The translations under genes and the position numbers were made by a program. A stretch of 64,000 nucleotides of DNA from an uncultured Draconibacterium sp. (GTDB taxonomy: Bacteria > Bacteroidota > Bacteroidia > Bacteroidales > Prolixibacteraceae): assembly GCA_947492175.1 (NCBI GenBank), contig CANLMQ010000017.1:1-64000 (forward strand), written 5' to 3'. Positions 7,739-16,653 of this stretch are shown here, piece after piece. The notes beneath the pieces are model-generated. The model had not been told where the DNA came from. It did no database searches and saw only the letters and a list, made by a program, of their open reading frames with translations. Positions within the stretch are counted from its first letter, which is position 1. Each line of letters starts with the position of its first letter.

Positions 7739-10135
7739 ATGAAAAGATTGAATGTATTGCTGCTGTTACAATTATTGGCAGTAGTTGCCTTTGGGCAAAT
7801 TACACTTTCGGGTGTGGTAAAGGGAGAAGGAGAACCATTGGCCGGTGCCAGTGTAGTAATCAACAATTCGTATTATGGTGTATCTACCATGTCGGATGGA
7901 AGCTTCTTATTTAACAACCTGAAGGCTGGTAAATATGAAGTGAAAGTTTCTTTTATTGGATTCGACACGAAAGAATTTGAGGTGAATCTTAATTCAAATA
8001 AAAGAATTGAAGTCAATCTGCAATCGAATGTGATTATGACTGACGAGGTATTAATTTCGGCCACACGTGCCAAAGAAAGAACACCGGTTGCCTACACCAA
8101 TGTTTCGGGCGATGAAATTGCACGCAGAAATATGGGACAGGATATTCCATTTCTATTAAACCTGACTCCATCGTTTGTTACAACTTCAGATGCCGGAGCA
8201 GGAGTAGGATATACCAATTTCCGAATCCGTGGTACCGACCTGAACCGTATTAATGTAAGTGTAAACGGTATTCCGCTGAACGATGCAGAATCGCACGGGA
8301 CCTGGTTCGTCGATCAGCCTGATATGGCCTCATCGTTGGAAAACGTTCAGATTCAGAGAGGTGTTGGAACATCAACAAATGGAGCCGCAGCTTTTGGTGC
8401 CAGCATAAACCTGCAAACCAATTCGCTGAATAAAGATGCCTATAGCGAATACAAAACTGCAGCCGGAACCTTTAATACATTTAAAAATACCTTATCGGCC
8501 GGAACCGGGTTAATCAACGGTAAATTTACGGTAGATGCCCGCTTGTCGAAAGTAACGTCCGACGGGTATGTTGATCGTGCCAGCTCCGACCTGAAATCAT
8601 TTTTTGTTTCAGGAGGGTATTATGCAGGAAATACCGTTATTAAGCTGAATGTATTTTCAGGTTTTGAAGAGACCTACCAGGCCTGGAACGGCATCTCCTC
8701 TGAAACTCTAAAAACCAACCGGACTTACAATCCTTCGGGCGAATACACCGATGAAAACGGGAACACGAAGTATTACGAAAATGAAGTTGACCACTATCAG
8801 CAAGACCACTATCAGCTGCATTTTTCGCATAAACTTAATCAGGCATGGGATGTAAATGCATCGTTACATTATACGCACGGATACGGCTATTACGAAAGCT
8901 ACAAAGATGATGAAGACCTGGAAGATTACAAACTAGCTCCTATTTATGTTGGTAACGATACAATTGAATCGACCAATCTTGTTAACCGCAAATGGCTGGA
9001 TAACGATTTTTACGGACTTACCTATTCGTTAAACTACAAAAACAACATGTCGGATTTTACCTTTGGCGGTGGCTACAGTGTATACGACGGTGATCACTTT
9101 GGCAATGTAATCTGGGCTCAGTATTACGGAAGTGCCAATCCAAACCACGAATGGTACAGAAACAACGGATTAAAAAAAGATCTGAATGTTTTTGCCAAAT
9201 ACAACTGGCAGGTGGCTGAAAGGCTTAATTTATTTGCCGATTTACAGTACCGTCGTATTGATTACGAAGTAGATGGAATGGATGATGACCTACGCGATAT
9301 TACTCAAAAACACGATTTCAATTTCTTCAATCCCAAGTTTGGTATTTTCTACCAACCTACCGGCAACCAGAAATTGTATTTATCTTATGCAGTAGCTAAT
9401 CGCGAACCCAATCGTTCGGCTTTCGTTGATTATCCGGCAGGATACAAAGCTCCGGTTCACGAAACATTACGCGACCTTGAGTTTGGATACAATTACGCTT
9501 CGTCGAACTTCTCTTTTGCAGCCAACTACTATTACATGAATTACAAAGACCAGTTGGTATTAACCGGGCAGATTAACGATGTTGGTTCACCAATTATGGT
9601 AAACGTTGACAAAAGTTTCCGCACAGGTATTGAATTGCAGGCCGGTGTTCAACTAACCCATAAGTTGCAGTGGAATGGAAACGCAACCTTTAGTGTGAAT
9701 AAGATAAAAGATTTTACCGAATATGTTGATAATTGGGACACCTGGGGACAAGAGGTTTATGAGCTGGGTAATACCGACCTGGCCTTCTCTCCAAATGTTG
9801 TAGCCAAAAGCCAGTTTTTACTAACTCCGGTTAAAAACATGAGCTTATCTTTTGTTTCGAGCTATGTAGGCGAGCAGTATATCGACAATACGTCGAACAG
9901 CGACCGTGTAATTGATGCTTATTTTGTAAATGATTTCAAGGCCGATTACACATTCACTACTTCATTGTTCGAAGAAATTACGCTTCATATGATGGTAAAC
10001 AACCTGTTCGATCACGAATACGAAACCAATGCCTGGGTTTATTCCTACTTCTATGAAGGTAAACGTTTAAAAATGGATGGCTATTATCCACAAGCCGGAA
10101 CACACTTTATGTTTGGAATTGATTTCAAGTTCTAA
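7739..10135 (+). CDS. TonB-dependent receptor, probable thiamine-related transporter
   Basis: This 798-aa outer-membrane receptor has a signal peptide (residues 1-19), a carboxypeptidase-regulatory-like beta domain (about 20-95, containing GVVKGEGEPLAGASVVI), a plug domain (about 100-225, with FRIRGTDLNRINVSVNGIPL), and a 22-strand barrel with an aromatic end (FGIDFKF). The TPP riboswitch upstream indicates that it imports thiamine or a precursor and is shut off when TPP is plentiful. TPP-regulated TonB receptors are known in Bacteroidota (the OMP-thi idea). A strong terminator follows, so it is monocistronic. Confidence 0.92.
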   Translation: MKRLNVLLLLQLLAVVAFGQITLSGVVKGEGEPLAGASVVINNSYYGVSTMSDGSFLFNNLKAGKYEVKVSFIGFDTKEFEVNLNSNKRIEVNLQSNVIMTDEVLISATRAKERTPVAYTNVSGDEIARRNMGQDIPFLLNLTPSFVTTSDAGAGVGYTNFRIRGTDLNRINVSVNGIPLNDAESHGTWFVDQPDMASSLENVQIQRGVGTSTNGAAAFGASINLQTNSLNKDAYSEYKTAAGTFNTFKNTLSAGTGLINGKFTVDARLSKVTSDGYVDRASSDLKSFFVSGGYYAGNTVIKLNVFSGFEETYQAWNGISSETLKTNRTYNPSGEYTDENGNTKYYENEVDHYQQDHYQLHFSHKLNQAWDVNASLHYTHGYGYYESYKDDEDLEDYKLAPIYVGNDTIESTNLVNRKWLDNDFYGLTYSLNYKNNMSDFTFGGGYSVYDGDHFGNVIWAQYYGSANPNHEWYRNNGLKKDLNVFAKYNWQVAERLNLFADLQYRRIDYEVDGMDDDLRDITQKHDFNFFNPKFGIFYQPTGNQKLYLSYAVANREPNRSAFVDYPAGYKAPVHETLRDLEFGYNYASSNFSFAANYYYMNYKDQLVLTGQINDVGSPIMVNVDKSFRTGIELQAGVQLTHKLQWNGNATFSVNKIKDFTEYVDNWDTWGQEVYELGNTDLAFSPNVVAKSQFLLTPVKNMSLSFVSSYVGEQYIDNTSNSDRVIDAYFVNDFKADYTFTTSLFEEITLHMMVNNLFDHEYETNAWVYSYFYEGKRLKMDGYYPQAGTHFMFGIDFKF

Positions 10136-10155
10136 GAATTATAAAACGTAATCTA

Positions 10156-10195
10156 AAAATCCATCTTTATTCTTCGTGATAAAGATGGATTTTTT
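10156..10195 (+). terminator. Intrinsic terminator after the TonB receptor
   Basis: Arms AAAAATCCATCTTTAT and ATAAAGATGGATTTTT form a long stem with a short loop, followed by TTTTT. It is symmetrical enough to work on both strands. The remaining bases to 10371 show no gene. Confidence 0.85.
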
Positions 10196-10353
10196 ATTTC
10201 TCCTGTTAAAAGTTTATAGCCCTAACTCCACCGCCCTGGGACTGAATGCAATGCACCAACAATCCTTCACAAATCAGAGTTTAAAACAAAAGAGATTTGT
10301 ATATAATTACAAAATCTATTGCCGGAAGTTCTTTTCAGTTTAAAAAATTAGTT

Positions 10354-10361
10354 TACTTTTG
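10354..10361 (+). promoter_or_regulatory. Promoter -7 element for tRNA-Ser
   Basis: TACTTTTG fits the Bacteroidota TAnnTTTG element and lies 10 nt upstream of the mature tRNA-Ser 5' end. The -33 element is not a clean TTTG. Confidence 0.5.
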
Positions 10362-10371
10362 CAGCGCATTT

Positions 10372-10456
10372 GGAGAGATGGCAGAGTGGTCGAATGCGGC
10401 GGTCTTGAAAACCGTTGTACCGCGAGGTACCGGGGGTTCGAATCCCTCTCTCTCCG
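10372..10456 (+). tRNA. tRNA-Ser (anticodon TGA)
   Basis: Class II tRNA of 85 nt. Acceptor GGAGAGA pairs with TCTCTCC, anticodon loop CTTGAAA gives TGA, the long variable arm GTACCGCGAGGTAC is present, and the T-arm has GGGTTCGAATCCC. The discriminator is G, as expected for serine. No CCA is encoded. Confidence 0.97.
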
Positions 10457-10460
10457 CAAA

Positions 10461-10494
10461 AGATCCATTGGTGTTCCGATGGATCTTTTTTTTT
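10461..10494 (+). terminator. Intrinsic terminator of tRNA-Ser
   Basis: AGATCCAT (10461-10468) pairs perfectly with ATGGATCT (10479-10486), followed by nine T residues. Confidence 0.85.
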
Positions 10495-10522
10495 GCTCAA
10501 AATGAGTATCTCATGAATTACA

Positions 10523-10605
10523 GATCAGTTCCAAAAACTAGGGGATTTGGCACTTTAAGCAAAAGTCTTAGCTACCCAAAATAGAAAATATTTAATATCG
10601 CTAAC
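10523..10605 (+). repeat. 83-bp dispersed repeat, copy B (3' of tRNA-Ser)
   Basis: This copy is about 74/83 identical to the reverse complement of 3-85. It starts 66 nt beyond tRNA-Ser, in the same orientation relative to the tRNA as copy A. The two copies therefore form inverted repeats about 10.5 kb apart. No gene overlaps it convincingly. Confidence 0.85.
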
Positions 10606-10884
10606 ACCTCTTAATTCCTGAGAACTGATTTTTACCTGGTAAAGAGGCGAAGCATAATAACTTTGGAGCCTCTAAGTTAATTTTACAATGGCTTAATCTT
10701 TAAAAGCTTATTTCTCGCTTCGCTGCGACTTCCTTTTTTCTTCAGCAAAAAAGAAGGAAGCAAAAAATGCCTTCGCTGACATGAAAATTAAAGGACAAGC
10801 TTTATATAATTTACTCAATATAAAATTAGTATACACATCAAAATCCGGTGTATTCTTTATCAAAAAGTAGTTTTTCCTAAACTA
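10606..10884. other. Intergenic region with an AT-rich hairpin, no gene seen
   Basis: I see no gene. CTTCCTTTTTTC (10729-10740) and AAAAAAGAAGGAAG (10747-10760) form a near-perfect hairpin with a 6-nt loop, just after a GCTTCGCTGCGA segment. The TTCGCTG word recurs shortly after. This looks like non-coding repeat material. Confidence 0.5.
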
Positions 10885-11094
10885 TTGTAGCTTAAACTTT
10901 ACCATTTTGGTATTTTTCATAAAATATGAGAAAGTATATTTTAGTAGAATACGTTTTTTCATAAAATATCGAGCCATATATTTTACCGAAATACGTATTT
11001 TCATGAAGTATTGATCCATATATTTTATGAAAATGTGCATTTTCATAAAATATAATAAATCAGACTTTAGGAAAGTACGCCTTTTCATTAAATA
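10885..11094 (-). repeat. Five-unit 42-bp degenerate tandem repeat, in frame on the minus strand
   Basis: Five consecutive 42-bp units each translate on the minus strand as a 14-residue repeat of the form Y-F/L-M-K-x-x-x-x-x-K-x-x-x-x (units begin YLMKRR, YFMKMH, YFMKIR, YFMKKR, YFMKNT). DNA between units is diverged but the frame and the Tyr-Phe-Met-Lys core are kept. Units also form inverted repeats: ATATTTTATGAAAA and TTTTCATAAAATAT face each other around 11024-11057. A 68-codon open frame (10882-11088) covers it. Whether this is a peptide or a structural DNA repeat is unresolved. Confidence 0.65.
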
Positions 11095-11133
11095 TCAAGC
11101 AGCAAAACCCAAAGAATATAACACAATAGAGAG

Positions 11134-12264
11134 TTATTCCAGAATAACCTTGCCTTCAATCTCAACCAGCAAATCGTCGCGGCAAATATCTGCGATTATA
11201 TACACCACCGGAAGGTTTCCGAAGTGCTTTTTAAAGGTATTTCTAATGGCAGCAAAATCTTTCCTGTTTTTTACATAAACACGAGCATGTCCGTATTTTG
11301 CCTCCAACTTTTCTTTCGATAATTTTTGTAACACATCATCGGCATACAAACGCTTTATATTTTGAATGGTAATTTCGGTTTGCAACACCGGATCGCCAAC
11401 CCCAATTGTTTTTTCGCCGGTAATAGATGCGGTACCGGAAATAAACATCAACTTTTTGTCGAAAAGTTCGATATAACGAGCCCGTTCGAATTTGGGTGTG
11501 GTTTTTAACAAACACTCTTCGCCAACCAAAACTTTATTGCTGTAATGATGTGCAGCAATCTGGTCAGGATTATCAACCGGTGCAGTTTTTATAATCTCCG
11601 ACTTTACTGCCACAAATTCGATAATTACTCCTCCCCTGTTTGTTCCAATTCCCGTTGCTGCCGGATAACCTTCAGCTTCAAAGTAATCTTTATAAAACTC
11701 AGAGCGCACATTGTTAAACTCCTGGTAATTTTGTTTATCTCCATCGAAACCAATAATATCTTTGAGGTAATTCCACTGGCGAACAATTGATTTAACAGGA
11801 AATTCAGCTACTTCCAATAGTTCATTCAATGCGAAAAAAGTATTTTCAGCATCGTTTCTGTATCCCTTTTTTTGATCCGACTGAACGTTGCCTATCAATA
11901 TTTCGGTATTCTCTTTTTGAAACAAGATTCCTGCGCTGTCCCCTTTTTTTATCGTCTTTGAAGCCCATTTTGAAGGATCGTAATAAAAAGCCTCGACAAT
12001 TATTTTACAAGTTAACGGAGGCTGCGCAATCAAATTAATAAGAATATCATTCGGGAATTGGGCAGTTACTTTGGAGCGAATATCTGCCAGTAAACTATTA
12101 TAAACAGCATCTGACTCAGCATCTACAAAAAAATTCAACTGAAAAATCTCTTTCCCGGAATTAATCTGCTTAAGCCTCAACAAGCAACTGCTTAACTGTT
12201 CGTCAATACTTCCACAACTTTGTCCCGGTTTAATATAAATCCTGTCGCCGTCTAAAAAATACAT
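11134..12264 (-). CDS. Chorismatase-like protein (FkbO/Hyg5, RidA-superfamily fold)
   Basis: The 376-aa protein matches the chorismatase family, which hydrolyses chorismate to pyruvate plus a (di)hydroxybenzoate or cyclohexadiene acid. Supporting motifs are YPAATGIGT (central), VDNPDQIAAHHY, FERARY, and FISGTASITGEKTIGVGDPVLQTE, in family order. The frame is open upstream to 12471 but that part overlaps deoC out of frame. The ATG at 12264, about 100 bp after deoC, gives a sensible start at MYFLDGDRIY. Which product it makes cannot be told from sequence. It is the last gene of the xse-deoC run. A generic Rid-family protein is the alternative. Confidence 0.7.
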   Translation of the reverse strand: MYFLDGDRIYIKPGQSCGSIDEQLSSCLLRLKQINSGKEIFQLNFFVDAESDAVYNSLLADIRSKVTAQFPNDILINLIAQPPLTCKIIVEAFYYDPSKWASKTIKKGDSAGILFQKENTEILIGNVQSDQKKGYRNDAENTFFALNELLEVAEFPVKSIVRQWNYLKDIIGFDGDKQNYQEFNNVRSEFYKDYFEAEGYPAATGIGTNRGGVIIEFVAVKSEIIKTAPVDNPDQIAAHHYSNKVLVGEECLLKTTPKFERARYIELFDKKLMFISGTASITGEKTIGVGDPVLQTEITIQNIKRLYADDVLQKLSKEKLEAKYGHARVYVKNRKDFAAIRNTFKKHFGNLPVVYIIADICRDDLLVEIEGKVILE

Positions 12265-12368
12265 ATACCTCCCTGTAAAAAAAGAATCACAAATATGGCG
12301 CTTTTTTGATTGAAAAGAATGGTATGACTCAAATTTCTGTTTTTCGAAACACTCTACTGAGCCAGAAA

Positions 12369-13049
12369 TTAGTAGTCTCCTTCCGCTTTTGCTCCGTTTA
12401 AAACTGCTTCTGTCGATCCAACCCCCAAACGATCGGCACCTTGCTCCAGAAATGCCACTGCTGTTTCCCAATCACGAATTCCGCCAGAGGGTTTAACCTG
12501 CATTTTTCCGCCCACGGTTTTTAGCATTACATCGATATATTCAGGCTTTGCTCCACCAGGGCCAAATCCGGTTGATGTTTTTACAAAATCGGCACCGGCT
12601 TCGTACGACAGTTCACAGGCTTTGGCAATTTGCTCCAAAGTTAAATGCCCGCTTTCCTGAATAACTTTTACCAGTACATTGCTTTTATGAGCCACTTCAA
12701 CCACCCCCTTAATATCATTAATTACATAATTGTATTCTTCAGATAAAAAGCGGCCAATATTCATAACCATATCAATTTCATCCACACCATCGGTAATGGC
12801 CTGCTTTGCCTGAAAAACCTTAACAGGTGTTGCATCCGCTCCATGCGGGAAACTCAGCACACACGATACTTTTACATCGCTGCCTTTCAACAATTCTACT
12901 GTTGCTGCCACATCGCAAGGTTTTACACACATGCTAAACACCTTATTTTCGATACACATTCTGGCATTTGCCTCTAAGTCGGCCAGCGTTTGTTCGGGCT
13001 TTAACACAGCGTGATCTATTTTCTGAGCTACTTGTTCCTTTGTGTACAT
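12369..13049 (-). CDS. deoC: Deoxyribose-phosphate aldolase
   Basis: This class I aldolase interconverts 2-deoxyribose-5-phosphate with glyceraldehyde-3-phosphate plus acetaldehyde, in deoxynucleoside catabolism. It has 226 residues in a TIM barrel. The Schiff-base lysine is K157 in ADFVKTSTGF, the proton-relay Lys is in VKPSGGIRD, and EIDMVMNIG carries the conserved Asp. It starts 5 bp after the DUF2007-type gene, so they are co-transcribed. No other deo gene is nearby. Confidence 0.95.
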   Translation of the reverse strand: MYTKEQVAQKIDHAVLKPEQTLADLEANARMCIENKVFSMCVKPCDVAATVELLKGSDVKVSCVLSFPHGADATPVKVFQAKQAITDGVDEIDMVMNIGRFLSEEYNYVINDIKGVVEVAHKSNVLVKVIQESGHLTLEQIAKACELSYEAGADFVKTSTGFGPGGAKPEYIDVMLKTVGGKMQVKPSGGIRDWETAVAFLEQGADRLGVGSTEAVLNGAKAEGDY

Positions 13050-13054
13050 TTTTT

Positions 13055-13279
13055 CTATTCTTCAGTTATGGCTTTTACTAATTCACCCGCTTTTGCAAAA
13101 TCTTTTTCAGTCACAAAAATATCAATTGCCGAAGGAACACCTCCCCCAAATCCGGCCTCTATTCCCTGTTTAAATCCGTCTTTAATCAAACATTTTATGT
13201 CTTCCGATTCCAATTCAAATTTTATCCGGTTGATAATTATCTCCAATCCTGTATATAGTTTTACCAGTCCATTTTGCAT
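13055..13279 (-). CDS. DUF2007-type small protein (putative signal-transducing)
   Basis: This 74-residue protein has the DUF2007-like pattern: a start with LVKLYTGLEIIINRIK, then DIKCLIKDGF, AGFGGGVPSAIDIFV, and an AGELVKAI tail. The family is named after PII-like GlnB folds but has no assigned function. It is packed between xseB (17 bp away) and deoC (5 bp away). Confidence 0.7.
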   Translation of the reverse strand: MQNGLVKLYTGLEIIINRIKFELESEDIKCLIKDGFKQGIEAGFGGGVPSAIDIFVTEKDFAKAGELVKAITEE

Positions 13280-13296
13280 ACTATTTATTTTAAAAG

Positions 13297-13497
13297 TTAG
13301 TCTTCCATTTCTTTTAGAATCGCTTCAACCTGCTCGTTTGTTTTTGTGAGTTTATCCTTGCAGGTTTTTAAAAGAACCGAAACCCGTTTTACCTTTTCGG
13401 CTAACTCATCTACATCCAGCTCTTCGTTTTCAATTTTTTCAAGAATATCTTCAATTTCGGCCATCGCCTCGTTGTATGAAACTTTTTTAGCTGCCAT
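13297..13497 (-). CDS. xseB: Exodeoxyribonuclease VII small subunit
   Basis: This 66-aa helical protein contains SYNEAMAEIEDILEKIE and the ELDVDELAEKVKR signature of XseB. It assembles with XseA to degrade single-stranded DNA to oligonucleotides. It lies 4 bp downstream of xseA in the same operon. Confidence 0.93.
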   Translation of the reverse strand: MAAKKVSYNEAMAEIEDILEKIENEELDVDELAEKVKRVSVLLKTCKDKLTKTNEQVEAILKEMED

Positions 13498-13501
13498 TAT
13501 C

Positions 13502-14932
13502 TTATTTTTTTGTGATTTTACTTTTTACGCTGCCATCGGAAAATTGTGTTTCAATCTCTTCATTAAATTTTAGATCATTAACTGATTTTACAATTTTCCC
13601 TTCTTTTAAAGTTAAGGTAAATCCGCGTTTTAACACATTCTCCGGATTTAATAAACGGACCGTATTCTCGTTTAACCGTAACCGTTCCTGCTCTTTAAAC
13701 ACCAATTTTCTTGATTCACTTCCAAGCACATCTTTTAGATGAGTTAGGGTTGCCTGCTCTTTTAAAACTGCCTCGCCGACCACCCTTCTTAAAATCCTTT
13801 GCTTCCTGTTAATTATATTTCTGGTTTCCACCGACCAAACCGAAAGAGCCGATTGGAAATCGTGTTTTAAGTTATTTAACTCGTATTGTTTCTTGAACGA
13901 AAACTCACTTACAGTTTGCTGTAACTCGTTTCCTTTTTTTGAAAGCTGATTTTGTTTGTCGGTTATAAAGCCGGTTATCGAATAATTCAATCCTTCAGCG
14001 ATCCGTTCCAACTTTTCTTTCTGAAGATCCAGTTTTTCCCTGGTAAGTTGAACAATGCCATTTTCCAGTTCCTGCAAGTGTTCGTAAAAACGCCCCACTC
14101 CATTTACCAGGAATTCGGCTACAGCAGTAGGCGTTTTTAAGCGCGTATGTGCCACCAGGTCGATTATTGTATCGTCTTTTTCGTGCCCAATCCCGGTAAT
14201 AACCGGCAAAGGAAACTGTGTAATATTCATGGCCAGATCGTAATTATCAAAACTGCTTAAATCGGCAGTGGCTCCTCCTCCGCGAATTATCACCACCGCA
14301 TCAAAAAAATCTTCGTATTGAAAGATACGTTCCAAAGCATGAATCACAGAAGGAACTGCTTCTGCCCCCTGCATGTAGGCTTCAAACAATTTTGTGTAGA
14401 ATACAAATCCGTAATCGTTGGTTTCCAACTGGTTGATAAAATCCTGGTAACCGGCAGCTGTTGCCGACGAAATAACAGCAATTTTTTGAGGCACCAATGG
14501 CAACTCCAGTTCCTTGTTCATATCGAAAACACCTTCGTTTTGCAGCCGGTTAATTATCTCTTTTCGCTGCAATGCCATGTCGCCAACGGTATAGGTCGGA
14601 TCGATATCCTTAATATTCAGACTTAAACCATAAGCAGGATGGTACTCAACCGAAACCTGCACCAATACTTTAATTCCATGGGTAAATGGTTTGCCGGTTG
14701 TCGTTTCAAAATAGGGTTTTAACATGCGGTAGGTGTACGACCAAATAGTTGCCCTCGAACGGGCAATAATTGTATTTTCCTCCTTTTCGATTAATTCCAG
14801 GTAACAGTGCCCGCTTCGGTTTTCTTTCAATTCACTTACTTCGGCAACTACCCAAACCGTTGTTGGGAACACCTCCAACAAAGCATTTTTTATCGATTCG
14901 TTGAGTTGAGAAAGCGTAAACTGCTGTACCAT
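13502..14932 (-). CDS. xseA: Exodeoxyribonuclease VII large subunit
   Basis: This is the catalytic subunit of ExoVII, about 476 aa. The N-terminal OB-fold (residues 1-100, with VWVVAEVSELKENRSGHCYLEL) binds ssDNA. The central domain has VISSATAAGYQDF, RGGGATADLSSFDNYDLA and TGIGHEKDDTIID. A coiled-coil stretch at about 280-400 precedes a C-terminal OB-like part with LKRGFTLTLKEGKIV. The frame has a TTG two codons earlier, but the ATG at 14932 gives a TAATG stop/start overlap with the protease gene and is preferred. Confidence 0.95.
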   Translation of the reverse strand: MVQQFTLSQLNESIKNALLEVFPTTVWVVAEVSELKENRSGHCYLELIEKEENTIIARSRATIWSYTYRMLKPYFETTTGKPFTHGIKVLVQVSVEYHPAYGLSLNIKDIDPTYTVGDMALQRKEIINRLQNEGVFDMNKELELPLVPQKIAVISSATAAGYQDFINQLETNDYGFVFYTKLFEAYMQGAEAVPSVIHALERIFQYEDFFDAVVIIRGGGATADLSSFDNYDLAMNITQFPLPVITGIGHEKDDTIIDLVAHTRLKTPTAVAEFLVNGVGRFYEHLQELENGIVQLTREKLDLQKEKLERIAEGLNYSITGFITDKQNQLSKKGNELQQTVSEFSFKKQYELNNLKHDFQSALSVWSVETRNIINRKQRILRRVVGEAVLKEQATLTHLKDVLGSESRKLVFKEQERLRLNENTVRLLNPENVLKRGFTLTLKEGKIVKSVNDLKFNEEIETQFSDGSVKSKITKK

Positions 14933-16572
14933 TACCAATTACTTTTGGTTAATTTAAACGTTTCAATGTGCTCTCCATCATTTACCTGGAGCAAAAATAC
15001 ACCATTAACTAAATTGGGTATTGGCGTTAAAACAATTCTGGAAGTTGCAGGTTTACTCCATTGCCTGATAAGTTGTCCGGCAACCGAATACATTTCAATA
15101 TCTATTTCTTTTTGCCCCTTACTTCCCAAATACTCCAAAACTATTTTATTGCGAACAGGATTAGGATATACCTTCCATTTTGATTGGTTCTCATACACCG
15201 GAACCGTTAAAGGATCGAGAATAGCAGAAGCGGTTCGCATATTTGGTACTCCATAACCTACTAACGAATCGGGTGCTAAATACATATGGGCACTTTTCTC
15301 AAGTACATCTTTTATTTCGACAGCTGTTTTTTCAGGGTAACGTTGCCATAAACAAGCAGCCATACCTGCCATAACCGGCGAGGAAAATGAGGTTCCATTT
15401 GACAACCCAATATTTCCATTGGACAACTGAAGCACCGTATGATATCCCATGGCTGATACATTGGGCTTTATTGCCCCGCCAAATGCCGGACCAGCAGACG
15501 TAAAATATGCGGGATTCAGATATTTATCCAGTGCACCAACACCAACTACCATTTCTCCATCAGCTGGAGCTACAATACGCTTCCAGGGATCATCACGTTC
15601 GTTTCCTGCACTGGAGAAAACAAGCATTCCTTTTGATGCTGCAATATTAGCAGCTTTTGTAACCCGGGTTGTTTTGCCATCCATATCGGCATATGTATGA
15701 TTTGTTGTAGCATCATCAAACTCCGAATAGCCAAGTGAAGAATTTATAATATCTGCACCAACACTATCGGCAAATTCGGCAGCAACTACCCAATGATCTT
15801 CTTCCACAATATATTCCGAACTCGTATCCTCTGAACGAATTAACCAGTACGATGCTTTTGGTGCAGTGCCAATTAAAGTTCCGGGAATATTTCCTCCCAT
15901 ACAGGATAGAACACTCATACCATGGTAATCAGTTGTATAAATATCGGAGTTCGGATTCACAATATCCTTTGTTCCCAAAATTTGATTATTTGCCCACAAA
16001 CTATCGAAAGCAGAATACGTGTTTGCATTGAAAAAACCGCCATCAAGAACAGCAATATGGATACCTTGTCCTTTAAAATTTTGCTGATGCAAAAACTGAC
16101 CTTCCAACATACTAACCTGATGTACCGATTCTCCATACAATGAAGTGTCAATTTCCCCACCATCAAATTCGATTTCAACCGTAAATTTATTACTTGCACT
16201 TTTACTCGTCAATGCGGGCTTGGTTAATTGAACCTCTTTTACAAAACTCCAGGTTGCAATCATTTTATCCAGACTGTCGATTTCAGTTTTTACAGTCATC
16301 CCATTTAACCACTTTGAGGTATGAACAAACTCAACATCAAGCGACAAAACCGAATCTATATAACAGGAATTCACAGGCAAATCAAGCGAATCAATTACGA
16401 TATTTTGTTTTTCGCGCCTTTCGATTGCCCGCTCTGAAAGGTATTCTCCGGGATTATCCAACGAAAATTCAGTATCGTTTTTATCGGTAAAAGCAATCCA
16501 ATAATAGTTTTGAGCCTTTGTTGGAACTACAAATGCAAAAAAAAGAATTATAAATAGAATACTGTATTTCAT
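14932..16572 (-). CDS. Secreted S8 subtilisin-like protease with type IX sorting domain
   Basis: This 546-aa protease has a signal peptide (about 1-20) and a propeptide-like region to about 150. The S8 catalytic triad is D177 (AVLDGG), H217 (DYHGMS) and S395 (NGTSFSSP), with oxyanion Asn324 (SAGNE). The last roughly 80 residues form a Por sorting domain (YPNPVRNKIVLEY ... LVNGVFLLQVND), so it is exported through the type IX system and anchored or released at the surface. Unusually it sits directly upstream of xseA with overlapping stop/start codons, which suggests co-transcription with DNA-repair genes. Confidence 0.93.
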   Translation of the reverse strand: MKYSILFIILFFAFVVPTKAQNYYWIAFTDKNDTEFSLDNPGEYLSERAIERREKQNIVIDSLDLPVNSCYIDSVLSLDVEFVHTSKWLNGMTVKTEIDSLDKMIATWSFVKEVQLTKPALTSKSASNKFTVEIEFDGGEIDTSLYGESVHQVSMLEGQFLHQQNFKGQGIHIAVLDGGFFNANTYSAFDSLWANNQILGTKDIVNPNSDIYTTDYHGMSVLSCMGGNIPGTLIGTAPKASYWLIRSEDTSSEYIVEEDHWVVAAEFADSVGADIINSSLGYSEFDDATTNHTYADMDGKTTRVTKAANIAASKGMLVFSSAGNERDDPWKRIVAPADGEMVVGVGALDKYLNPAYFTSAGPAFGGAIKPNVSAMGYHTVLQLSNGNIGLSNGTSFSSPVMAGMAACLWQRYPEKTAVEIKDVLEKSAHMYLAPDSLVGYGVPNMRTASAILDPLTVPVYENQSKWKVYPNPVRNKIVLEYLGSKGQKEIDIEMYSVAGQLIRQWSKPATSRIVLTPIPNLVNGVFLLQVNDGEHIETFKLTKSNW

Positions 16573-16653
16573 TCCCTAACAAGCTGTTTGTGGTTTGAAG
16601 TACCAAATTACCTAAATATTACCGATTACAAAATCGAGAACTGAGGAATCTTT

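Noticed and set aside
10297..10584. Open frame of 95 codons
   Set aside because: It runs straight through tRNA-Ser, its terminator and the repeat; translation reads tRNA sequence.
10885..11094. CRISPR array
   Set aside because: Units are contiguous and diverged with no spacers; no cas genes are near.
12265..12471. N-terminal extension of the chorismatase-like frame
   Set aside because: It overlaps deoC out of frame; the Met at 12264 gives a normal family start.
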